DNA of 64,000 nucleotides from NCBI GenBank assembly GCA_036417435.1, contig CM070911.1, forward strand, positions 4,154,001 through 4,218,000, in the 5' to 3' direction. This document shows positions 45,500 through 58,925 of the stretch, in pieces; the stretch's first letter is position 1; each line of letters begins with the position of its first letter. Position numbers and translations under genes: made by a program. This DNA comes from Inia geoffrensis. Its lineage: Eukaryota; Chordata; Mammalia; Artiodactyla; Iniidae. A model generated the notes under the pieces. It was not told where the DNA came from. It did no database searches and saw only the letters and a program-made list of their open reading frames with translations.

Positions 45500-48400
45500 T
45501 CTCCAAGTATTTTATGTCTCTTGACCGTGTTCTTAGAAGGGGTTTTTATTTGCCCATGTCTGTGTTTTTCCTCATTTGCTGTAATAGCACACGATCAATT
45601 CACAGTCAGAAAAACAACGTTTAAACTCACCAATGTTTCCAAATTCAGAGCAAAGAGAATGTCACCCTGACATCTAGAGCTTTCACAGTGTGTCCCCCAC
45701 ATGTTTTTCCCAGACCTGTAGCGATCTCTTCCAGAACTTTCCCTCCCCTGGCAATTACAGGATATTTGACCCTCCCTCAGTCTGAACTGTCCATATGCTC
45801 TTTCTTACATCACCCATCTTCCCTCCTCCTCTGCTGAGCAAACTCCTTACAGACTGAAGCTTGCCTGGAAGGAAGAGGTAACGTGAACTATGAGAGGCTT
45901 GTGCTCTGGTTTACCCAGCAGCACTCATAGCCTGGACCAGGGACCATGTCTGCAGATGCAGGCTCCTCAACATAGCAAGTAAGGAAACAGAAACGACAGA
46001 TTAATTTGTCTCTTAAATCTAATAATAATGATGGTGAGGATGATGTTAGAGCTTGTGTTTTTCATAGTATTTAAATCTTAATTTTCAATACATTTTATTT
46101 CAATTGTATTTTACCAATAATATCTGTCCACACAGATTGGAAATTAAAAAAAAAAAAAAAAGTAACAAAAGAATAAAGCAAACCCAGATCTTGTTCCTCA
46201 CCACAGATACTTTGAGAAGCAGAGTGTTGCGGACCAAATCTCTGCAGCACATGACAGGCAAAGCCTTCTGATTAGATGGCCCTGAGCCCAGAGGAAGCTG
46301 CAAAGAAAACATGGGCAGGAAGCACTGGAAGAGACTGGATGAAGACGGCTTTCTCAGGATTGCCTGCTGGGGAAGGGAACTGGGAATGGCGATTCCTGTT
46401 GAGAAAAGTCCATCCAGAATAAAAATCCACCAGCAACCAAGGGGATCTTTGTTTCCCTGGCTCTTCCAACCATGTCTTTCTAAAAGCTCTCTTTTGCCCT
46501 GTTGTAGGAGTGAAGTGAGTGCCCAGATGTGCAGGGATATCGGGTTACCCTTCCAGCCCCCAGCACACACCCTCTCCCCTGGAAAAGTGATACTGGATGC
46601 AGTTTGGAGGGAAATGCATGAACAATTTCACGTTTATGTCCCCAGGGCACTGGCAGACTAGGTGCTTCCTATTTGTTTGTTAAAAAGCATCTTATGTTTT
46701 TATAAAAACAGAACCAAAAAACTCCCCTCACTGCAACCTCCTTGTTTTCCTTGTGCTTCATCGTGTCTCGGCTAAAACAGAGGTAGGATTATGCTGCCAA
46801 ATTAAACTAGGAAAGTTTGTAAAATTTGATCTTGATGAATAATAGCAGAGAGTTATTCATTTCAATAGAAGTCACCCCAGCCCCTGAGATTGGAGTGATC
46901 CCTCTACTTTGTTATGGGATTAGATGTGGAATCATGGTTTTGTTTCTTTGAGAGTCCTGAAGTATCATGGTTCTCATTTTTATTACCTGCTCTTATCAGC
47001 TAAGAAGTATTATAATGCTTTCTACATTTTTCCATCATGCTGTCACTTTATTTCAGTGAATTTTGAATATCCCTGAAACTGTCTGGCAAAGGGAATATAC
47101 TTCAGTTTACACACACAAGTTGGGCCCCAGTGTCTCTGACCCCCAGAAATACAAAGAAAAGTGTGCTAACAAAGAGTGCCTTATAGCTGGTTTGTCCCTC
47201 TCGCCAGAGGATGAAGTTAATGAGCCCAAGGTCAGGAGATCAATCACCATATGAGTCACTTAAGCCGAGGCTGGAGCAGAGCTCTGTCTGCCAGCCAAAG
47301 CTGCACCCTGTCATAGCCATCCTGTAAATGTCAGCCACCAGCCACAAATGGAACTAGAAAAGAAAAAAGCAGGGGTGGTTCTAAACAGTTTCTAACCAAC
47401 AACTACAAAATAATTATAAAATAAAACCGTCGTCATCATACTTGCTGTGATAAGATGTCTCCGTTTTTAAAATATTTGTGTACACATTTCTTCATTCTCC
47501 TTTAAATATTAATTACCACATCAGCCCTTTAAGGAGGTAAGTTAGGTGGTGGTGTTTCATTTTTGAGATGAAAAAACAGACAAAAATGTTATTCAAGTGT
47601 TAGATCCAGGACTTCAGTAAATATTATCCAAAAATGAATATTTTAGCAACAAAGAAAAGGTACATAAAAGGTGAAACTTCCTTTTTGATACAGTTTTATT
47701 GCAAGGACGGTGTATATCATCACAGAAGGTAAGAGCAAAATAAGTTTGGGGAAGGTCCTTTGGGCTGCCTGGAGACTGTCCTAGTCATTTGGGTGGGCAG
47801 GCTGTGGATGTGCGCTTGGAAGGAATGTGAATTTGCTGCTTTAGCACAGGTAGATAAGGGCACACGGCAACTCTGCCCCGGGTAGCACCTCAGAGCCTGA
47901 TATTTTATGAGGGGGTCTGGAGAAGTTGCTCACACTAGCCACTTGTCCCTGAGAAGTAGCTAGAGTCCTATTTCCAATGTCCTAATAGGAACAACAGGCC
48001 TGGCGTGGACAAAGAGTCAATATTAGGAGAACGTGATCCCAGGATGGGATTCTCTGGAGGCCAATTCAGAGTTTGAAGAACAAGGTATTCATCAGGGATT
48101 AGTGCCTTGCAAAGAAGAGGCAGGGGCATACACCCTGGCCAAGGAAGAGCGTTACCCCAGGCAGGAACGTGGCATCAGCAGCCCTGCAGGGCGTTCTGGA
48201 CAATGTGGCCCCCGTTATGCTGGCAGGCCTGGGCCTTTACAGGTGACCACCAGCTGGGTTGCCCTGGGAAGGACCAGGTGAGGAAGCCATCCTCAGCTCT
48301 GTGCTGGGGCTCTGTGTTGACCACAGTCACCACAACAGCAACAGTATGGGGTATAAGTCAGCGTGTCTAAAAGTCTAACAGGACCCATCGCTGGACCTGG

Positions 48401-50630
48401 TGGGCTGGCACCCAGGGTGCACACAGAAGAGACAACTCATTCAAGCTCATGTAGGGTTGGCACAGGAATTTGAAAGTAAATCCACTGAGCGAGATAAAAT
48501 CTAGACACAGAAATCCAAAGAAGAAAAAAAAAAAAAAAAGCTAGATTTAATGGTCCCAGGCAAAAGGCCAGAAAGCAGAGCCTGAAGCTAAGCTGTGGAC
48601 CAAGGCAGCAGGACAGAGCCTCCACATAAACACTCAGGGCTTATCCTCAATACAAAGACACCAGGACGTTTGTGAAAATAAACCTAATTTCTAAGCCCAA
48701 TGGCCATAGGGGCTAAAACTCCTAATCTACTCCTGCCCTGAGACTGGTTAAATAATAGAGGTGGTCAAACTTCATCAAGGAAGACCCAGGTGATGGAACT
48801 CAGGAAACAACAGCCAAAAGTGGTGTCTGCTGTTTTCTTAAGACCATGGTGGAAGAGCCTTTATCGAAGTCTTCTTTATAAGCCCAAAGTCTCCTGACCT
48901 CCCCATACACATTAATGATATTTCCTTTCTTCCAAGGAATTAACAAGTGCTGATTATTCTACTAAACTAAAGTGAACGGCACTAGGATCCTGTGTACATT
49001 TACTGGAAGCTTCTTTTCACAGATGCACCAAGTAGAGTATCTGCCACTGGCCAAGGTTCTGTGAGAAACGTCTGCCGTACATGTGACAGCTTGCGGTTTA
49101 CTCTCAATTGTCATGAAACAGAGTAGAATCATGGAAGGTGGCAAAATGAGGCCAGCAAACTGGATTCACCCCCGTTTAATTGAACCTCATCACAGCCCAT
49201 CATTTTGGTCCTCAAAGAAACCAAAAACGGGTTGGAAATGTCCCCGTCCTCTTCATGAAAATCATTCAGTGCTGAGAAAAGTCCTGCACTCACTATTCCT
49301 CCCCCAACTAAGAAGTGGAGGGTGCAGATTGTCTAGATTTTGAGAGAATTCATCTTACTCCCAGGAGGGCCAAAGTCACACAATCTGGAAGCTGAAATCC
49401 ATGTGAGGAAAACCAAACACGGCACTATGTGGTTTCAAGCAAAGGATCTGTGGTCAGTGAAATAGCCCCTTGACAGGTCTCTAGTCTCCTTGAATCCTAG
49501 AATTTCAACTCTTTGCCAAGTAAAAACAATAAACTTTAGCCTCAGTCTCTGCTAAATGGTCATCCTTGTATTTGTAATCATCTAGGAAACTTAGAGTACA
49601 TACAAGGAGAAAGCACGCTCCCGCAGAGCGCCAGCGGGTCAGATACCCTTCACAATGCATCAATTCATTTGAGGTGACCTTGAAAAAGGATTTAACTCCA
49701 GTTGCTCTAATTCTCTATCGATCAAAGAAGCTTTTCATTCTTGCTTGCGTTTTTAAGCAGTATTTTTCTACTGAGAGTGCATATGCTCAAAGCTTGACAT
49801 AAACATGCTGCTCATTTACATTATTCATATTTAGCTAACACAGGCAGAATGCCTTCTAAGGGTGAGGTACCAAGATAGACGCGTTTACACTCACTAACAC
49901 CAGGACCCACCTTTTGATACCCCAAAGTCTTCGGGGCTCTGCACCAAAGAAAAGATGATGAAGACTAGTGTGCCTCAAAATCTGAGTGGATTGGGATACA
50001 TGCTGATTCACATAAGTGATCACACAGGTACATTAAGGTCCAAGTTTTTACAAGTCCCCAAATGCCTTCTCCCCTTGCAGTACTTCACAGCTTCTCCCTT
50101 GGGTAGTCCTATCCCTTTGCCATAACAACTCCCATCACATGCAGTTGCCATGGCAAGCAGAGGGGGCATCATTAAGAAAGATAAGAGCTGAGACCTTAAC
50201 TTCTAATTCAGCCTTGGTAGTTTATTTTTTCTCTTGAGTTCTTCGTATTTTATGACTGACTTCATTTGCCTATGAACTCCAAATGGTTTCCAGATGGATC
50301 TGGACTTTTTCAGATGTGTAGGCAGCAAAAGTCCTCCTCATCTTCCCTCTTATTCAGCAGCAATAGATAAAAGTACCAACACCATAGAACCTGTGGGCCA
50401 ATTATGACAGTGTGACGCAAAATTAGCCAAAGACAAAAGAGGAACATATTTAGCACTGCTGACCTTATAAAAGGTTGTAAGAGTGTTTAAAAATGGAGAA
50501 ACAAGTAAGAAAATCACAAATGTTAGTCAATGGAGACTTGACTCCAGGTTTAAGTAGGGAATTCCAAATAGCTCTCTCAATTCCAATCAAAAGCACTTTG
50601 TGCATTTGAATATGTCAACTTTTTTAATAG
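45500..50630. other. Repeat-poor stretch, no gene recognised
   Basis: The longest frames here (46570-46100 minus, 156 codons; 46311-46661 plus, 116 codons) overlap each other on opposite strands and resemble no protein I know. A-runs at 46147-46161 and 48522-48539 are isolated. No SINE of the CHR type is present in these 5 kb. Confidence 0.4.
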
Positions 50631-50634
50631 GATA

Positions 50635-50785
50635 AAATAGCAACCGTGTAACAAGGCTGGTACTGTCACATCCACATTACAGGTAAGAGAGCTGCAATTC
50701 AGAGTCATCAAATTACTTGCTCAGGACTGTTCCAGGTGACAAACAATAGACACAGATTTCTAGACTTTGATTCTGCCACACTTCA
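50635..50785 (-). mobile_element. MIR-like fragment, antisense
   Basis: Contains 'cacatccacattacaggtaagagagctgcaattcagag' and 'aaattacttgctcaggactg' in antisense MIR order. Confidence 0.55.
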
Positions 50786-51011
50786 AGGCATTTCCCACTG
50801 CCTCATCAATACTCTTCTTCATAGATGAATGCTTTGCATTTGCTGCAAGGTGGTCTTTTGCCAGTTTAAATAGCATGAGCAAGACTTACTGTTGTGAAGC
50901 CACCCCTGGGGGTGGTCCTGCCGTGCAGAGCTGTGATATCACACCCCTAATCCAAGCTTCTCTAAGTGCCGCCAGAAAGGACCCTGAGCCTTGCACATTT
51001 TACTCCAAGTG

Positions 51012-51205
51012 AAAAGTGGTTCTCACACTTGCTGCACATTGGAAACACCTGCTTGAGTCTAAAAAGAGTGACTTCTTGATCCCAACCTCTTAAATTCACT
51101 TTTAATTGGTACAGAGTGTGGGTTGGGCACCAGGCTTTTAAAAGCTCCCCAGATATTTCTTGTATGAAGCAAAGTTACAGAACCACAGCTCTGAAAGTTT
51201 CATGG
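51012..51205. mobile_element. MER5-like hAT DNA transposon remnant (copy 1)
   Basis: Left end 'agtggttctcacacttgctgcacattggaaacacctgc' (51014-51051), middle 'gggttgggcaccaggcttttaaaagctccccag' (51120-51152), right end 'acagaaccacagctctg'. The ends are the inverted repeats of the MER5 group. Confidence 0.7.
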
Positions 51206-51214
51206 CAGGTTAGA

Positions 51215-51365
51215 TTCTATAATGGTTTTCTCTAAACCCTGGAGTGCATGAGAAACACCTGGATATCCTGGTAAAATGCACATTCCCAGGTCCATTCTGT
51301 GACACTGATTCAGTGAGTCTGGGATGGAAATCCAATGGTTCTGATGTAGCTAGTTGATAGCTGGT
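51215..51365. mobile_element. MER5-like hAT DNA transposon remnant (copy 2)
   Basis: Wording 'ctaaaccctggagtgcatgagaaacacctgg' (51232-51262) and 'gacactgattcagtgagtctgggatgg' (51300-51326) follows the same family directly after copy 1. Confidence 0.6.
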
Positions 51366-51369
51366 GATC

Positions 51370-52040
51370 TTTGGCTCCTAAAATGTGGACGGATTAGACA
51401 CATGGCTTATCTCAGGCTCTTGGAATCAACTGACCCCTCTTAACTATCACGACTTCCAGGTAGGTTTATTTCTGAAACTCAGTAACAATTACACATACTT
51501 TCCTCATCACAATTTGGCTGATCTCATAGAAAGAAGAACACACTGGTCCCCACCAGCCTATTTGAAAAGGACCATCCTATGTTGGCAGCTGTCAGGCAGT
51601 GATGCCTGGTTCATCCAACCCTGGAGATCTGCAATGAATCCACATCACTGCTTAGAAATTGCTTTCTCTCCGAAATACCTGTTAATTTCATTTTTTCCCC
51701 TCAATCGCTTCTTTAGTCTCATTATTTTGACAGGAGGACTTGAGATATCAGGTTAATGCAAAAATTTTGGCAAAGCTCCTTATCTGCTTACAGAATCTTC
51801 CAAAACAAGAATCAGTGACTGGCTTGCTAATAAAATGTCATTGGAAAGGTCTATCATCAGCTTCCGTTCTATTTGTATCATTTGATTTTAATTTTTGGAA
51901 CCACCTGTGCCCTCCCCTTTCCTAGCATGCCCCTCCCTTAGGAGCCTGAGGCTAAATTAGCTTACTTCCCTCATCAAATCAAAACCTATTCTACAGAAAG
52001 GGCCTAAAACTCATTAGCTCCTTGATATGAGATCTTGAAA
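51370..52040. other. Unannotated stretch
   Basis: A 123-codon plus-strand frame (51385-51756) shows no recognisable domain and is probably chance. Confidence 0.4.
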
Positions 52041-52063
52041 ATAACTTAAAATGCTACCTCTCT

Positions 52064-52267
52064 GTGCTTCCCTGGTGGCGCAGTGGTTGAGAGTCCACCT
52101 GCCGATGCAGGGGACACAGGTTCGTGCCCCGGTCTGGGAAGATCCCACATGCCGCGGAGCGGCTGGGCCCGTGAGCCATGGCCGCTGAACCTGCGCGTCC
52201 GGAGCCTGTGCTCCGCAATGGGAGAGGCCACAACAGTGAGAGACCTGCGTACCGCGAAAAAAAAAAA
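52064..52267 (+). mobile_element. CHR-type tRNA-derived SINE, young
   Basis: Starts GTGCTTCCCTGGTGGCGCAG, with the same head, body and A-tail as 31451-31670. A perfect 16 bp target-site duplication, AAAATGCTACCTCTCT, lies at 52048-52063 and 52268-52283. Confidence 0.95.
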
Positions 52268-52283
52268 AAAATGCTACCTCTCT

Positions 52284-53290
52284 TAGTGAAGTTCATATTT
52301 ATGCCTGACTACAAAAAGGTGTGTAAGAAAGTAGAACCCAAATTGAATGTTTATTGGACACTACCATGTACTCTGTGAGGAGCAGGGAGAAGAAGAGTGT
52401 GACAAAGCCCTGATTTTAAAAAGCTTGCAACTCTGCAGGAGATACATATTAAGCCAAGGCATGTCCTGTGGTGAACTTGAACAGCAAAAGCTTTAAGAGC
52501 CATTGGTTTTGTCAGCCACGCCCCTTGTTTGCTTTCCCCTTTGGGAACTGTTGGGTCCACACTGCTTCTGATCCTTTCCCCCAGATGAACAAGTTTCTTT
52601 CTTTCCATCTAGCACTCAGCAGTGGATAAATCAAGCTACGGTTGCCTAAATGCTGCTTAGGGTCTTGGTCCTATTCTCATTTCGGCTTTGCCCCACTTAC
52701 CCAGATTTTTGGATTCTATTCTCTCACCCAAACTCGCCCCTTGATCCTGTGGACTTGATGTCAGCATCTGGTACCCCCTGCTCTTTGCCCCTTGACTCCA
52801 ATTAATCCCTCATGGACTCTGCTGGGAATCCTCCTGTCCCTCCTTCCCTTCCATCCTCGTCAGCGCTTCCTTCAAGATCTGGTCTCACAGCTTCCTGCAA
52901 TGGTCAGATCTGACCAGCTCCTATCTGGGGGATTGATTGAAGGGGCTAGATTGACACTCATTACAGAGACTAATTATAGGTATTCCTCCTTCTAAACGCA
53001 ACTTGTAAGAGAGGATTATACTGAGTGTCCTGAAGGAGGCCGTTCAGATCAGGAGGACCTGGGTTCTAAGGCAGATCTAGTGGCCAAGAAAGCAACTTAT
53101 TTCAGATTCAAGTGACATCTGCCAAAAATACACCACAGATTTTCCTTGAAACTCTAGGTGCATTGTCACCTTAATGCTTTCTTTTGGATTCAGGACATTG
53201 AGGCTGTATTAGTATATCCTATAGCTTAGGAATATAATGACAATTGTAAAGTATTGATAAATTATAGATAAAATCAAAATATTTTCTGAG
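52284..53290. other. Unannotated stretch
   Basis: Faint MIR/L2-like wording near 52350-52450; otherwise nothing recognised. Confidence 0.4.
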
Positions 53291-53294
53291 CTAT

Positions 53295-53750
53295 GAAAGT
53301 TGCTATGAGCTGAATTGTGCCCCCTCCAAAAAAAATCATATGTTATAGTCCTCATCTCAATATGATGGTGTTTGGAGAAGGAGACTTCGGGAAATAATTA
53401 AGTTCAAATGAGATCATGAGTTTGGGCCTTCATGATGGGATTGGTGTTCTTGTAAAAAGAGACACCAGAGAGCTTGCTCTCTTTATCACCTCCCTCATCT
53501 CCAACTGTGTGTGTGTGTATGTGTGTGTGTGTATGTGCATGCACACACAAACACAGAGGAAAGGCCATGTAAGGACAAAGCGAGAAGGTGGCTGTCTGTA
53601 AGCCAGAAAGAGAGCCCTCATCGGGAACTGAATTGGCTAGCACTTTGATTTAGGACTTCCCAGCTTCCAGAACTGTGAGAAATCAATTTCTACTGTGTCA
53701 GCCACCCAGCCAATGGTATTTTGTTACTGTAACCTGAGGTAACTAGCATA
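53295..53750 (+). mobile_element. MLT1-like (ERVL-MaLR) solo LTR, sense, with internal (TG)n
   Basis: Follows the MLT1 order: 'tatgagctgaattgtgccccctcc' (53304-53327), 'tatgatggtgtttgg', 'ggaaaggccatgtaaggacaaagcgagaagg' (53558-53588), 'ttaggacttcccagcttccagaactgtgagaaat' (53651-53684) and 'ccaatggtattttgttactgtaac' (53710-53733). A (TG)n tract interrupts it at 53506-53548. Confidence 0.85.
53506..53548. repeat. (TG)n/(CA)n microsatellite in the LTR
   Basis: GTGTGTGTGTATGTGTGTGT followed by ATGTGCATGCACACACAAAC; an alternating purine-pyrimidine tract. Confidence 0.85.
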
Positions 53751-53759
53751 AAAGGTGAG

Positions 53760-54621
53760 ACGAGCCCTGTCTTTTATAACAGGTCTGACCCAATTTTCAG
53801 TATTCCCACTTACTGGAATTATGTAAAAATAGAAATTTTGGTTGTTTCTTTGCTTTAGAATATTTATTTGGGCACCAGTGGACCTCTGCTCAGTCATAGC
53901 TTACTGCATTCATTCATCACCTGTCCTTAGAGAAAAATAATTAAGTTAACTGAATGGTGAGATGGATTAAATTACTCTCTAGGGCTGTGGAGGGTGTTTC
54001 ATGCTCCCTAGATGGTATATAAATGCCTGAACATTTGTATACAAATTGAGGAAACATGCAAATCAGTAATCTGAGACTAAAAAGATACAGAAATGATCTT
54101 GCAAATTGCATTTAAGAAAAAAAAAATGGCAGTATCCAGTTGATAGACACAAAAGAACTTTGATGAAAGCAGCTGTTAAATTGTTAATTTAACATAAAGA
54201 TGGAGCTGATGATTCAAAAATGATCAACTAGGTTGAAGATATTCTGTACTCTGAATAGCATAGACTGTGCAGCATTCAGCCTTATCCACTGCTATAATTG
54301 GGGGTTGCATTCTATCTGCATTAGGAGAACTGTTAATAAATCACAGAAGCAAGAAATGAGGAATTGAAAATCTCCAGGTGTTTGATAATGCCCCAAATAT
54401 CCTCCCCACATGTTCCACAGAAGTCATGTGAGTTCATAAAATGACGTGGTGATCACTCACTCTGGATACTGCCTCACTTCTACAGGATAAATTAAAATAC
54501 AGGTTAGGATCATTGCAATGATTCCTCTTGCCTAACCCTCAGGACTTTCTTAAATCCTTTGCATACATTAGGTATATTGGCCCCTTGGTTATTCCTTCTC
54601 TGACACTTCTTTTTCATTATG

Positions 54622-54669
<48 letters not shown>

Positions 54670-57600
54670 CAGAGAAGATCTGAGCTGTGACTAGAATGGT
54701 GAAGGAACTAGTTATGAGAGATGTGCTTGTGTGATCTCCATGCTTCATGGAGAAGCTATTATTCAAAGGACTATGCTTAGTGTGATGACTGAGAAAGGAT
54801 GAGCTGAAGGCTGTGATTAGAATGTAAACTCAAACTTTGGCACCTACTAGTAACTGAGTAATTGAGCATCAGAAGTGAAACGGCTCATCAGAACCAATCT
54901 TACAAAGTACTTATAGTTTTCTGTGAGATAATATGCGAAACAGGGGACGTGGGGACATTTAAGATTCAGGTCTTGAGCTCTTGGGGTCTTTGCCATGGTA
55001 TATGATGCCTTTCAATAATCCTAGGAACAAAACACTAAAAGTGCAGAGATGAACCGGTCATCACACACAGATCGCCTGACCATTAGGACCATGCCCTTTT
55101 TTCTTATCCAACATGATGTTGATAGTAAAATCTTCCTTTTCTTTTTCCAATCAACTTCTAAATAGAGGTAATCTAACCCTGATTTGTAAGTGTGTTTTCC
55201 AATGGGTTTTATAAAATACTCTGCAAATGATCAGGAAATGGAAAAACATTTGATACTTCTCAAAAACTGTGAAGATACATAAATCAACCCTCTTGACAAG
55301 ATGGTCTTTACGCAATGCTTTCTACCCAAGAAGGAGCATCATGTGACATTAACACAGGGCTCTTCCTGCCTTTGAACAGACAGGGCAACTGCCAAGTGTT
55401 TTGTTTTGAGAAAAGACCAGAGTCTCACCCATCCACAGCTATTCCCACCAAGATGTAGATCTCGGTTTAGATTCTTCCTCTTAAAAAATTCTAAAAGTTA
55501 CAATAGATCCAGGAAGGAAGGAGGTTGTCACCAGAAGACCCTCTACATTAAGTAGAGGTGAAAGGAGGGGCCCCTCTCTCTTCATGTGGCACAGTTTTGG
55601 GGCAGAGCACACGCACACACCTCTGTACACATTCCCAAATATATCTGACTCAACTAGCCATTTTCCTGGTGTCATGATGTTTATGCAACAACAGATGAAA
55701 GGCAAACATATTTTGACTCTAAGAGCATCTTATCAGGCAGAGATATGATTGTGAAGAAGTTGTTGGGGGTCCAGGATTCAGAGGCAAACTGCTAGTTTTA
55801 TCTTCCTAAACTTCATTACCCTCATTTGCTCATTTTATAATCAGGACAATAATAGCTTTTACATTATGATGATTAGATAGCACATTAAAGTACCTGTTGC
55901 AAAATAAGTATCCCCCCAAAAAAAAATTATTAACTGTTTCTATCTATCTCTCTATCTATCATCTTCTATCAACTTATATTAGAGAAAGATGTAAAATCTC
56001 CTCAAAAATTACAAGAATAAGATGATAGTGACTAAGCTAAGAGAAGCTTGGATTTCTATTAAAAAGAAAATAATTCTTATTTAAATCAAATAGGTGATTT
56101 TAAAAGTAGCCAAGTATGTGTGGATAGTATTACTAGCATTTGGTAGAAAGATTGTATTAGAGCAATAGCAATGATAGTTCTATTTACTTTAGCTAAACAA
56201 ATCATCTCAGAAGACTACATCCAATTTTGATTTCTACTTATTAATATATATTTAACAGAGAGGTACAAGAGCATACTCAAAGAAGAGCAGCGAGGATAAT
56301 CAAATTCCAAATCAAGATATGAAGAAACAGGTGCTGAGGATAAGGGTATAAAAAATATTCAGATGCATAATATAATTATCTTCAATAATTTGTTAAACTG
56401 ACATGGGAGAATGGTTAGACATACTTCAAATAGTTTTATGTAGTAAATGATCTGGAGGAAGATAAAAGAAACAGAAATTACCTCAAAATAGGGACAGCAT
56501 TTCTAATATTTGGAAATATTTACATAATCCAGGACTCTTTGTAAGATATAAAAACTGTTCAGTGTCATTCTATTCAACAAAAATTGTCAGTTGCATATTC
56601 TTCACAAGGCACCCATTTGCTACTGTAAGGATTCAAGAAATCTACAAGGTATTGTTCCTGTCCTTGGGAAGTTTGTAGTCTTGCAGCCAAAACAAGTACT
56701 GAATAATTATATGATTCAGCAGAACATGTTGCATGATGAAAGCAAGGTAGGAAGACAGTGTTAAAGGAGAGAAAGGGAAAATGTTTCTTCTGTATTCATT
56801 AAAATGGTAGGTTTCTCTCCCTGTTCCCCAAAAGAAAAGTCTCTGAAGTTTAGGTGATGAAAAAAATGTTTTATTTGGTATAGAAAAAGATAAATGCTGA
56901 AGTCAGATGTAAGAATAAGATTCGACAATTAACAAGGAGAGAAGAAAGATAAGTATTTTTTTTTTTATTCTACATTGTCCACTATGCATTCTCAAAGAAT
57001 GACTTTTAAAGGATGTAATTAGGGGTAATGAGGTGCAAAATTTCATGTACAAAAATGATCTTGTTAGGGGAATTTTAGGCAGATAGTGCAACAGAAGAAA
57101 AATGAATTCTAACTCTCTATTAACTCAATGTCAATATCATATATCCCTGACCCTTCTTTATATCTAATTCCAGTGGAGTTTTAAGGAAACCGGGAATTTA
57201 AATAAATGTGCTATGCAAATCTCCCTTTGATCACAATTATTTGATTGCCATGTTTTTTTTTTCTCATTTAAGCAGTGGCCAAATGTTATCACAATCTCGA
57301 ATAATCATAATTTTGAATAATCCAATGCCTCTTGTTTGATACTTATTGATCAGTCACTTTCTTACCCATATTTATCAAGTTCAAGAGCTTGGATGAAGTA
57401 AGTGCTCATCACAGAGATTCTGGTTCCCCAGCTGCCATCATGGAAGGAGTCAACCTGAGTGCTAACAACTTAACCCTCCATATCAAAGAGCAGAGTACTA
57501 AGTGGGCTGACACTCAGACATGGATGGTTCTGGGACTCTGTTTGCAAAACCTCTTTCTCAACTCTAACCTTTTAGTTTCTGCCAGTGGAAAGCTAAATAC

Positions 57601-58535
57601 CCCAACACTCAAAGTCAAATTAGTATGCATGGATTTTTAACCATTATGGGGAAGCAGGTATCAGAGTAACATATATTATAAACCTAGGAAAGTGGAAAAT
57701 ATTCCAAAATGCCTCTAGAATTATCTTATTAAACTTGGTCTCTATTTGTGACAAATCCAACAAAATTCCAGGTGATTCTTATTTTGACATTCTTTTCAAT
57801 AAAGCGTTTTATTGAACATGTTCTGTGTGCCAGGATTTGCCAGGCAATAGAAAAACTCCCACAAATACTTCCAGACTATGTGGGAGAAACATACAAGGAC
57901 AGGACATCAATGGACCCCCTAAGGCATGGTAAGTTCTGGAATGGAGACAGCATAGGGTGATGGGGTACCCTACCTGATGGGTCTCTAAATCCCATGGGAC
58001 ATGCAAGGCAAAACTTCCTGAAAGAGGTTACACTTATACTAGCTTTGGGGGAGAAAAGAGCAAGATTTAAAAAGAAAAATATATATATATAAAAGGAGGA
58101 AGGTACAATCCTGGCAACTCTGTTATTCCATCATAGGCTATAGCAATTTATGACTCAGAATGTACATTTGCAAAAACCACTGTTTCCTCAGAGCTATGAC
58201 CCATCTCTGTCTGTTAGAATGCACAGTTAAGCATGGTAATGAGGGGGGAGGGGTCATTCATTCCACAGGTGCAGGCTGATAGTCATTGCAGGCTTTTGTT
58301 CATGGGAGAACACATAGAACAACTGAGATGTAAGAATTTATTTTATACTTAGAATGCTTCTTTATGACGAGAGTCAAATATGTGCAGAAATGACAAGAGA
58401 AGAGATTAGGAAGGTAGTAAGAAATGAGACCGTGAAGAGTATTGTGAACTAAGGATTCAAACTTTATTCCAAAAGCTATGGTGAGCTAATGATGGGAGGT
58501 ACAAAGATGAATAACATTGCGTTGCTAGTAGAAAT
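53760..58535. other. AT-rich stretch, no gene recognised
   Basis: Only short frames. 56640-56760 and 57790-57910 have weak MIR/L2-like wording ('cttgggaagtttgtagtcttgcagcc'; 'attgaacatgttctgtgtgccagg'). A small (TCTA)n at 55940-55962 and the (AC)n at 54622-54664 are the clear repeats. Confidence 0.4.
54622..54664. repeat. (AC)n microsatellite
   Basis: About 21 uninterrupted AC units; likely length-polymorphic. Confidence 0.95.
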
Positions 58536-58540
58536 AACAT

Positions 58541-58925
58541 CAAACTAATGCAAAGCCATGCAGACAGTAAAAAGATCAGTGGTTGCCAGTGGTTGGGGGT
58601 GGATGAATATGTAGAGCACAGAGGATTTTTAGGGCAGTGGAAATACTCTCTACGATACCATAGTGGTGGATACACGTCATTATTCCTTTGTCCAAACCGA
58701 CAGAATGTACAACACTGAGAGTGAGCCCTAAGGCAAACTATAGACTTTGGGTGATCATGATGTGCCAATGTAGGTCCATCAGCTGTAACAAATGGATCAC
58801 TCAGGTGTGGGATGCTGATGGTGGGGAGGCTGTGCATGTGTGGGGCCTGGGGTCTATGGGAACTTACTGTACCTTCCTCTCAATTTTGCTGTGAACCTAA
58901 ACGTGCTTTAAAATAATAATATCTA
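58541..58925 (+). mobile_element. L1 3' end (old L1MA/L1MB-type), sense
   Basis: Contains 'agacagtaaaaagatcagtggttgccagtgg' (58563-58593), 'tggtggatacacgtcattattcc' (58663-58685), 'gtacaacactgagagtgagccctaaggcaaac' and 'acctaaacgtgctttaaaataat' (58895-58917). Collinear with 4245-4620. Confidence 0.85.

Noticed and set aside
46100..46661. Overlapping frames of 156 codons (minus) and 116 codons (plus)
   Set aside because: They occupy opposite strands of the same DNA, show no recognisable domain, and the longer one ends in a poly-Phe/Leu run created by an A-run. Chance is the simplest explanation.
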